Shown here: piece by piece, positions 14,587 to 20,594 of the stretch
Position numbering within the stretch: position 1 is the first letter of the stretch
Layout: every line of letters begins with the position of its first letter
NCBI GenBank assembly: GCA_034430415.1
Contig: DAOUEN010000122.1
Coordinates: forward strand, 1-22,739
Direction of reading: 5' to 3'
Source of the DNA: JADFUZ01 sp034430415
GTDB taxonomy: Bacteria; Chloroflexota; Dehalococcoidia; GIF9; AB-539-J10
Length of the DNA stretch: 22,739 nt
The notes under the pieces: model-generated
Seen by the model: only the letters and a program-made list of their open reading frames with translations
The model's database searches: none
Told to the model about the DNA's origin: nothing
Made by a program: the position numbers and the translations under genes

Positions 14587-15897
14587 TTATACCTCATCCA
14601 GGCTCATCAAGTCCTGATAGGTCTCCCTGCGCCGTATAAGGCGGGCTCTGCTGTTGTCTGTCATAACGATTGCCGGCCTGGGCAGGCCGTTGTAGTTGCT
14701 GGACATGGGGATGCAATAGGCACCGCAGACCGGCACGGCGATGATATCCCCGGGGCTAACCGAAGGCAAGGCAATGTCTCTAATCAGGATGTCCCCGGAC
14801 TCGCAGAGCTTACCGGCGATGGTTACGGGGTCCGCCACCGGCTCCAGGGGCTTATTGGCGATCAACGCTTCGTAGGTGGCTTCATAGAGAGGAGGGCGGA
14901 TATTGTCACTCATGCCGCCATCGACACAGACATACTTTCTTATGCCGGGTATCTCTTTTATCACTCCTGCGGCGTAGAGGGCCACACCGGCCTGGGCTAC
15001 GATAGCTCTTCCGGGCTCGATGATGAGGTGGGGAGGGTTCAAGCCCGTCTCTTTGACGAGGCTGTTGAGGCAGCCGACCATGGACTGTGCGTAGTCGTCG
15101 ACGGCAAGTGCGTGGGAGTCCATCGTGTAGCGTACGGCGAAGCCGCCGCCAATGCTCAATTCGCTGAGATGGAAGTCAAGCTGCTGCTTCATGTCCCGGG
15201 CGAAGCGGACGACGAGCCCCAGGGCCAACTCGTAGGGGTCTGTTTCAGAGACGGGAGAGCCGAGGTGGAAATGAAGTCCCAGAAGATTAAGGTTGGGGGA
15301 TGACAAAGCGTGTCTTACCGCCTCTGCGGCCTGTCCTGTAGCCAGGGGAAAGCCGAACTTGCTATCCAGAGTGCCGGTGGTGGTCTTGACATGGGTGTGA
15401 GGATCCACTCCGGGTGTGACGCGGAGCAGGACATCCTGAGTCAGCCCTCTCTGCCTGCACAAGGCCTGGAGCAAGTGGAGCTCGGGGAGGTTATCCACCA
15501 CGATACGGCCGACCTTCCAGTCCAGAGCCAGCTCCAGCTCTGAGGGAGCCTTGTTGTTGCCGTGGAAGTAGACCTTGTTGGACGGGAAGTTGACCGCCTG
15601 AGCTATGCTGAGCTCCCCTCCGGAGACAACATCGAGTCCCAGACCCTCCTCATTGAGGAGCATGGCCAGCGCCTTGTTGAGGAAGGCTTTGGAGGCATAG
15701 ATGACGGAAGTATCGGCATAGCGTTTAGTGAACTCAGTGAGGAACTCACGACACTTATGACGAAGGGTGTACTCGTCGAAAACGTAGAGCGGCGTGCCGT
15801 ATTCCGCGGCCAAGTCAACCAAGTCACAGCCGCCGATACAGAGATGCCCATGCCGGCTCACGCTGGCCGTCAAGGGGAAAAGCGGGAGCCGCTGCAT
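14587..15897 (-). CDS. lysA: Diaminopimelate decarboxylase
   Basis: The product is 436 residues from the ATG at 15897, a full-length fold-type III PLP decarboxylase that makes lysine from meso-diaminopimelate in the last step of the pathway. Seen are GTPLYVFDEYTLR, VIYASKAFLNKA with the cofactor Lys, GLHFHLGSPVSE (family HIGSQ), LSIGGGFAVRY, HLIIEPGRAIVA, and KLCESGDILIRD containing the active-site Cys-Glu. An in-frame TTG at 15912 would add five residues, but a good promoter (15921-15949) predicts a start near 15915, leaving almost no leader for TTG; ATG is preferred although its ribosome site is weak. First gene of the lysA-holB-ricT operon. Confidence 0.96.
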   Translation of the reverse strand: MQRLPLFPLTASVSRHGHLCIGGCDLVDLAAEYGTPLYVFDEYTLRHKCREFLTEFTKRYADTSVIYASKAFLNKALAMLLNEEGLGLDVVSGGELSIAQAVNFPSNKVYFHGNNKAPSELELALDWKVGRIVVDNLPELHLLQALCRQRGLTQDVLLRVTPGVDPHTHVKTTTGTLDSKFGFPLATGQAAEAVRHALSSPNLNLLGLHFHLGSPVSETDPYELALGLVVRFARDMKQQLDFHLSELSIGGGFAVRYTMDSHALAVDDYAQSMVGCLNSLVKETGLNPPHLIIEPGRAIVAQAGVALYAAGVIKEIPGIRKYVCVDGGMSDNIRPPLYEATYEALIANKPLEPVADPVTIAGKLCESGDILIRDIALPSVSPGDIIAVPVCGAYCIPMSSNYNGLPRPAIVMTDNSRARLIRRRETYQDLMSLDEV

Positions 15898-15920
15898 GTT
15901 GTCTGAGCTCAATTCTGGAT

Positions 15921-15949
15921 ATAGTAGCTCTTGGGGGTGGGGAATTCAA
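15921..15949 (-). promoter_or_regulatory. Promoter of the lysA-holB-ricT operon (TTGAAT-17-TACTAT)
   Basis: On the minus strand TTGAAT (15944-15949) and TACTAT (15921-15926) have a 17-base spacer. The start near 15915 leaves a leader of about 17 bases before the preferred ATG. Confidence 0.55.
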
Positions 15950-16032
15950 GAAAGGCAGAGACGCCTGACGCCGAGGGTTTCGGTCCGTGCTCTATAGGGG
16001 AAGGGGTGCACGTATGGAGGCCCGGGGGGTCT

Positions 16033-16830
16033 TCAGCCGGAGCCGGCGGCAGGTCTCTGGAGACGCTCTCCCACATAGTAGATAGCCTTTATGCCGTTTA
16101 TGAGCTGGGAACTGGCGGCCCTCTTCGGGATGAATCCGTAGGCCCCTATCTTTTCAGCAGCAATGACGTTCTCTTCGTCGTCATACTGAGATAGCATCAG
16201 GACTCTTGTCTGGGGAAATTCCCTGTATATCTGTCGGGTGGCCTCCAGCCCGTCCATCACAGGCATGACTATGTCCATTACCACCACGTCAGGGAGCAAC
16301 TGGCCTACCTTTTCCACTGCTTCTTTGCCGTCCACCGCTTCACCTACAACCTCGATGTCCTTTTGCAGCACGAGCAGGGCACGAATGCCGTCCCTGACCA
16401 CGGAGTGGTCATCTACAATGAGCACCCTTATCCGCTTACTGGCTCGATCCAGTATCGCCTGGGTGCGGAGTGCCAGAGAATCAGGCTTGATTGGCTTGGT
16501 CACGTAGTCCTCGGCCTCCATTTGTGAAGCCTCGTCTCTTCGCCACCCCCTGATGAGCTGTTTTTCCGGGGCGGCATCGACTACCAGGATAGGCGAATTG
16601 CTGGTGCTGGGATTCTTTCGCAGCCACTGGTGCAGGGAGAAGGCCTCCCCGCGCGGGGTCATGGTGCCCAGAATAACGATGTCGGGGGCCATTGTCTTGA
16701 TGCTTTCCTTCGCCTCCGCCCCATTGCTGGCGGTGGCCACCTGCCATAGCTTGCTTTCCAGTGCCTTCTGCAAGGCTGTCAGGAAATCGGCTTCATCATC
16801 CACGATCAAGATCTTCGGTGCGTCTTTCAT
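16033..16830 (-). CDS. Double-receiver protein, first receiver degenerate, no output domain
   Basis: The 265-residue product consists of two CheY-like receiver domains. REC1 (about 5-128) keeps the acidic pair Asp 11-12 and the TKP Lys 112 but has Gly at position 55 (IVILGTMTP) where the phosphate-accepting Asp belongs. REC2 (about 134-255) is complete: Asp 140-141, Asp 186 in VVVMDIVMPVMDGLEATR, and Lys 236. REC2 is strikingly like the receiver of the neighbouring NarL-type regulator (QYDDEEN, DGLEATR, EFPQ), suggesting duplication. After REC2 the protein ends at RLQRPAAGSG without a DNA-binding helix-turn-helix. The ATG at 16830 has AAGGGGG upstream; an in-frame ATG 60 bases further up has none. 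It probably acts by protein contact or as a phosphate sink. Confidence 0.88.
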   Translation of the reverse strand: MKDAPKILIVDDEADFLTALQKALESKLWQVATASNGAEAKESIKTMAPDIVILGTMTPRGEAFSLHQWLRKNPSTSNSPILVVDAAPEKQLIRGWRRDEASQMEAEDYVTKPIKPDSLALRTQAILDRASKRIRVLIVDDHSVVRDGIRALLVLQKDIEVVGEAVDGKEAVEKVGQLLPDVVVMDIVMPVMDGLEATRQIYREFPQTRVLMLSQYDDEENVIAAEKIGAYGFIPKRAASSQLINGIKAIYYVGERLQRPAAGSG

Positions 16831-16948
16831 TTTTCCCCCTTGCTTGTACCCAAGCCTGCAATATACTTGTAGTCTAAGGATAAGCGGCACAGGCGGAAGA
16901 GCAAAGAGGTCTTCACCCCAAAGGAGGGAAGGATATTACCCTGATTTT

Positions 16949-16980
16949 GCCCGTCCATACCCCTATTCGGGGGTTCGGGC
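16949..16980. repeat. Interrupted inverted repeat between the two regulator genes
   Basis: GCCCG (16949-16953) and CGGGC (16976-16980) flank the perfect pair ACCCC (16959-16963) / GGGGT (16970-16974) with a six-base centre. It lies in the 216-base gap 16831-17046. It could be a regulator-binding site or an RNA structure between the two genes. There is no U-tract in either direction. Confidence 0.4.
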
Positions 16981-17046
16981 ATATTGTGTGGGTAAGGAAC
17001 GGGCTAGAGGAGATGGGCTACATAACGCGGAAGACGGCTCACAGTC

Positions 17047-17700
17047 TCAAACGGTGATTATGCCCTTGCGCAAGGCGTACTTGACCAGGTCGGTCCGATT
17101 GTGAATGTCGAGCTTGGCCATAAGGTTGGTCCTGTGTCCATCCACAGTCTTCGGGCTAATTACCAGCGTATCGGCGATTTCCTGGCTGGTATGGCCTTCT
17201 GCCAGCAGTTTGAGCACCTCCCTCTCTCTGTCCGTCAACTGATCGTAGGGGTCCTGACCCTTTCCGGCCCAGGCTCCCTGGCGATAGTGCTTGAGCAGAA
17301 GCTTGGCTACCGAAGGAGACAGGAAGGAATCCCCCTGGTAGACGGACCGAATGGCCGAAGCGAGCTCTGACGATGCAGCGGTCTTGCTGATGAAGCCCTC
17401 GGCTCCCGCCTCGAGAAGGGACAACAGATGCTCCCTATCATCGTACTGAGTCAGCGTCAGTACCTTCATCTGGGGGAACTCCTTATGGATGCGGCGGGTG
17501 GCCTCCAGTCCGTCCATGGCAGGCATGGCTATGTCCATGAGCACCACATCCGGGGCAAGCTGTCGGGCCCTGTCGATGGCCTCTCTGCCGTTCTCTGCTT
17601 CGCCAATCACCTCTATGTCTGCGGCCAAGGCCAGCAAGGCGGAGATGCCGTCGCGCAGGATGGCATGGTCATCAACTATCAGCACTCTTATCTTCTGCAT
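17047..17700 (-). CDS. NarL/FixJ-type response regulator
   Basis: The 217-residue protein has a receiver domain with Asp 10-11, phosphate-accepting Asp 56 in VVLMDIAMPAMDGLEATR, and Lys 106 in FISKTAAS. A short linker leads to a LuxR-type helix-turn-helix at about 150-212: LTDREREVLKLLAEGHTSQEIAD, then SPKTVDGHRTNLMAKL. It should bind DNA as a dimer when phosphorylated by the adjacent HisKA_3 kinase. Its ATG lies 29 bases inside the kinase gene, an overlap typical of cognate pairs; GGAG stands nine bases before it. A 216-base gap with an inverted repeat separates it from the double-receiver gene. Target genes are unknown; the neighbouring metVF cluster is an obvious candidate. Confidence 0.95.
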   Translation of the reverse strand: MQKIRVLIVDDHAILRDGISALLALAADIEVIGEAENGREAIDRARQLAPDVVLMDIAMPAMDGLEATRRIHKEFPQMKVLTLTQYDDREHLLSLLEAGAEGFISKTAASSELASAIRSVYQGDSFLSPSVAKLLLKHYRQGAWAGKGQDPYDQLTDREREVLKLLAEGHTSQEIADTLVISPKTVDGHRTNLMAKLDIHNRTDLVKYALRKGIITV

Positions 17701-18934
17701 TGGCTGTGCTCCGAGTCAAGGGAATCCTGCCGGTGACTCTGGTGCCCTGGCCCGGCTGAGACTGGACGGAGCAGGAACCGCCGAGCAGGGCTATCCTTTC
17801 CTTCATGCCGAACAGGCCGGCACCCCGCCCACTCCTTTCCACCCTGGTGACCTGGGAAACGTCAAAGCCCTCCCCGTCATCATTGATGCGCAGCTCGAGG
17901 TCGTTGCCCGCGAGCTTCAAGGAGATGGCGGCGTTCTTTGCCTTTGAGTGCTGTATGATGTTGCCTATGGCTCCCTGAATCCAGCGGAAGAAGGCCAACT
18001 CCACTTCCGGCGGCAGAGGTCTGTCGATTCCCTCAGCCTCGAAGGAGAAATTGATGCCCAGGGGGGTGAGGCTTGTTCCGGCATACTGCCGAATGGCGGG
18101 CACAAGGCCAAGGGTGTCCAGAAGGGTGGGACGGAGGTCGGCGATGAGCCGGCTTACCTCGGAGCCTGTATGGACTGCCAGTGAGTGTGCCTTTTCCAGT
18201 CTTGTCTTGAACTCCGCGTCATCAATGCCGAGCATCTCAGCCTTTTGCACCAAGGCCTGCAGGTTAAGCGCCAAGCCGGAGAGCGTCTGGCTGGTCTCGT
18301 CGTGTAACTCCCGGGCGATCCTCCTTCGCTCTTCTTCCTGAGTGATCAGGATCTGCCGTGCCAGCTCCTGATAGCGTTTCTTGCCCTTCTCCAGTCCATC
18401 GTATAGCCTCGCCTGCTCAATAGCCGTGCCGAGCTGGTCCCCGATGGAGTGGAGGAGATACATATCCTCCCTGGTGAAGCGGTGTGGCAAATGGCTGGCA
18501 ACGTTCATCACTCCCAGGACTCTGTCCTTGGCTCGAAGGGGGACACAGATGAAGGCCCTGAGGCCCTCCATGCTTATGAGGTCAGGGCGAGCGGCATCGG
18601 GCTCGGATGATATGTCCTCCAGCAGTACCGACCTGCCGGTCTCTGCCACTTTGCCAGCGACTCCTTCACCCAGCCTGAGACACATCTCCTGGGCGTATCT
18701 GGGCGAGAGATCGTGGTGGACGGTATAGCAGAGCATCTTGGCGCCTTCGTCCAGGAGCATGATGCCACCGACGGTGCCATTCATAATGGCCACCACATTG
18801 TCCAAGCCGATTCTGAGAATGGCATCGAGGTCGTGGAGACCACTGATCGCTGCCGAGACGCGGCTCAGGGCCGCCAGATTCTGGTGATATCTGGCTGCTT
18901 CACCCTTCTGCTCATCGAGTTTTGACCTGGACAT
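17672..18934 (-). CDS. GAF-domain sensor histidine kinase, NarX/DegS type
   Basis: The 420-residue product has no membrane segment, so it should be a soluble sensor. A GAF domain covers about residues 20-178 (ALSRVSAAISGLHDLDAIL to LLHSIGDQLGTAIEQARLY). HisKA_3 follows with EEERRRIARELHDETSQTLSGL and phosphate-accepting His 211. The C-terminal ATPase domain has the N box with Asn 325 (NIIQHSKAKNA), DDGEGFD and GRGAGLFGMKERIALLGG. The N-box Glu usual in this family (QEAL) is Gly 321 here (QGAIGN), which may lower activity. GAF carries three Cys (near 69, 85 and 130) that could sense redox state or a cofactor, but nothing proves a ligand. ATG at 18934 is preferred over a TTG at 18970; neither has a good ribosome site. 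It starts 50 bases after metF and overlaps the regulator gene. Confidence 0.93.
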   Translation of the reverse strand: MSRSKLDEQKGEAARYHQNLAALSRVSAAISGLHDLDAILRIGLDNVVAIMNGTVGGIMLLDEGAKMLCYTVHHDLSPRYAQEMCLRLGEGVAGKVAETGRSVLLEDISSEPDAARPDLISMEGLRAFICVPLRAKDRVLGVMNVASHLPHRFTREDMYLLHSIGDQLGTAIEQARLYDGLEKGKKRYQELARQILITQEEERRRIARELHDETSQTLSGLALNLQALVQKAEMLGIDDAEFKTRLEKAHSLAVHTGSEVSRLIADLRPTLLDTLGLVPAIRQYAGTSLTPLGINFSFEAEGIDRPLPPEVELAFFRWIQGAIGNIIQHSKAKNAAISLKLAGNDLELRINDDGEGFDVSQVTRVERSGRGAGLFGMKERIALLGGSCSVQSQPGQGTRVTGRIPLTRSTANAEDKSADS

Positions 18935-18984
18935 AGCGGCAAGCCTATACCAAATCCCGGGTTCCCGCAACCTGACAATAGCAC

Positions 18985-19875
18985 TCAGGCAGGGAGCCCG
19001 GCTGCCTCCATAATCTGCGGGACAAGCTCTTCTTTGCCTATGGCCATGATATGGACTCCGTCGCAGAGGGGATCTTTTTTCAAGGCGGCAATCATTTGAC
19101 CGGCGATTTCGATACCCTTGGTCAGGGCTTCGCCCTTGGGCGCAGCGGCAAGCTCGTCGATGAGTTGTGGCGGCACGAAGATACCGGGGACGTTGTCGGT
19201 CATGTATCTGGCCATCCTGGCGGAGACCAGGAGGACAATCCCGGCCAGCACCTTGACGGGAAACTGGCGGGCATGTTGCATAAATCTGGCGAAGTTGTCC
19301 AGGTCATACACTGCCTGCGTCTGAAAGAACTCGGCCCCGGCTTCGATCTTCTTCTCGAATTTGAGCAACTGAGGCTCGATGGGGTTTGCCTCTGGAGTGA
19401 CTATGGCGCCAGCGCAGAACTCAACGGAGCCGTCGAGGTCATTTCCGCCGATGTCGCGGCCGGACTCCATTTCTCGGATTGCCCTGAGCAATTGGACCGA
19501 ATCAAGGTCAAAGACCCCCTTGGCTCCTTTATGGTCGCCGACCACGACTGCGTCACCGGTCAGGCAGAGGACGGTTCTTATGCCTCTGGTGTAGGCGAAT
19601 AGAAGCTCCGCCTGGAGGGCCAGTCGATTACGGTCGCGACAAGTAACCTGAAGTATGGGGTCACCACCCCGCTCCTTGATGGCAAGGCAGCCGCCGAGAG
19701 AGGGAAAGCGCATCACTGAACTCTGGTGGTCGGTGACGTTCAGGGCGTCAACCTTGTCCTTGAGAAGGTCGATGTGGTGCAGCATCTTCTCGATATTGGT
19801 GCCCTTGGGTGGGCCGATCTCGCTGGTCACCACGAACTTGCCAGAATTGAGGACTTCTCTGAAGGCTAGGGCCAT
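18985..19875 (-). CDS. metF: Methylenetetrahydrofolate reductase, MetF
   Basis: The 296-residue TIM-barrel flavoprotein of the short acetogen type reduces methylene-tetrahydrofolate to methyl-tetrahydrofolate, the last folate step of the Wood-Ljungdahl methyl branch and the source of methyl groups for methionine. Seen are FVVTSEIGPPKGTN with the conserved Glu, ALNVTDHQSS, DPILQVTCRDRNRLALQ, VLCLTGDAVVVGDH (family LxGDxP), CAGAIVTPEANP and FFQTQAVYD. It overlaps the end of metV; AGGAGG lies two bases before the first ATG (19878) and five before the second (19875), so the second is chosen. The protein lacks the long C-terminal regulatory part of eukaryotic enzymes. Electrons most likely come through MetV and the NuoF/GltD-like protein encoded just upstream. 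Confidence 0.94.
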   Translation of the reverse strand: MALAFREVLNSGKFVVTSEIGPPKGTNIEKMLHHIDLLKDKVDALNVTDHQSSVMRFPSLGGCLAIKERGGDPILQVTCRDRNRLALQAELLFAYTRGIRTVLCLTGDAVVVGDHKGAKGVFDLDSVQLLRAIREMESGRDIGGNDLDGSVEFCAGAIVTPEANPIEPQLLKFEKKIEAGAEFFQTQAVYDLDNFARFMQHARQFPVKVLAGIVLLVSARMARYMTDNVPGIFVPPQLIDELAAAPKGEALTKGIEIAGQMIAALKKDPLCDGVHIMAIGKEELVPQIMEAAGLPA

Positions 19876-20558
19876 CATTTCCTCCTTTCCACGGACTCAG
19901 GGTTGAACGGCGGTACGGCAAGGCTGGTGCTTCGCGGCCTGGGCACGACATTGAAGTCTCTGGGAGCACGGTATGCGCGCATCAAGTCGAGCCTCCCCTG
20001 TTCTCTCAAGCGCTGGTAGATGAGAGTCCAGGCGCAATCCTTCTCTTTGTCCACCTCGCACTTGCCGTTGTTGGTGCCGCCGCACGGGCCGTTGAGCAAG
20101 CCTTTGTGGCATGCGGTGAGCGGGCAAATACCCGCGGTCTGGCCGAGGACACACTGGCCGCACTGGGCGCAGACCTCCTGGAAATGACCGGGACTGTCCT
20201 CTATGCCAATGAACAGGGTGTCGAGGGCTGGCAAAACAGGCCTGGCGGTGTACTGGCTCATACGGTTAACACCCAGAGCACAGGCCATAACCAGAATGCA
20301 GCTGGCATTGTCGATAGCTCCTCTGTCCTCGGCGACGGCTACCGCGGTCATCTCATCACAGGCCGTGGGGATAACCCTGAAGCCTGTCACCAGCTTGCCC
20401 AGTTCCTGCAGGCGCTCCTTCATAACCAGGACCTCCTCTGTGCCGCCGGTCCTGGTCATCGTGGCGCATGTGCCGCAGCCAGCAATATACACCCGGTCGA
20501 AGCCGGTGAGTTGCTGTTGTATTTCATCGAAAGGCTTCTGCTTGGTGATGGACTTCAT
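19875..20558 (-). CDS. metV: MetV-type iron-sulfur subunit of methylenetetrahydrofolate reductase
   Basis: The 227-residue cysteine-rich protein matches the MTHFR_C/MetV family, the zinc or iron-sulfur partner of MetF in acetogens. The N-terminal half has IAGCGTCATM with Cys 28 and 31 and further Cys at 67, 87 and 93. A Cys-dense block follows: CAQCGQC (130, 133, 136), then Cys 145, 150, 159 (NGPCGGTNNGKCEV), 167 and 175 (KDCAW). That is enough for one or two clusters. In Moorella and Acetobacterium, MetV binds MetF and links it to an electron-donating partner. ATG at 20558 has GGAGG six bases away; a TTG six bases further up is unlikely. It starts 36 bases after the NuoF/GltD fusion gene and shares its stop with the metF start, so the three should be made together. 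Confidence 0.92.
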   Translation of the reverse strand: MKSITKQKPFDEIQQQLTGFDRVYIAGCGTCATMTRTGGTEEVLVMKERLQELGKLVTGFRVIPTACDEMTAVAVAEDRGAIDNASCILVMACALGVNRMSQYTARPVLPALDTLFIGIEDSPGHFQEVCAQCGQCVLGQTAGICPLTACHKGLLNGPCGGTNNGKCEVDKEKDCAWTLIYQRLREQGRLDLMRAYRAPRDFNVVPRPRSTSLAVPPFNPESVERRK

Positions 20559-20594
20559 GCTCAACCTCCATTATCAGGCCACGGGGTCTTGTCG

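Noticed and set aside
16860..16865. TATATT upstream of the double-receiver gene as a promoter -10.
   Set aside because: No acceptable -35 at 15-19 bases and no TG extension, so it is left uncalled.
16955..16966. TACCCCT (16958-16964) fits a NarL heptamer.
   Set aside because: A single seven-base match is expected by chance in GC-rich DNA and no properly spaced partner was found.
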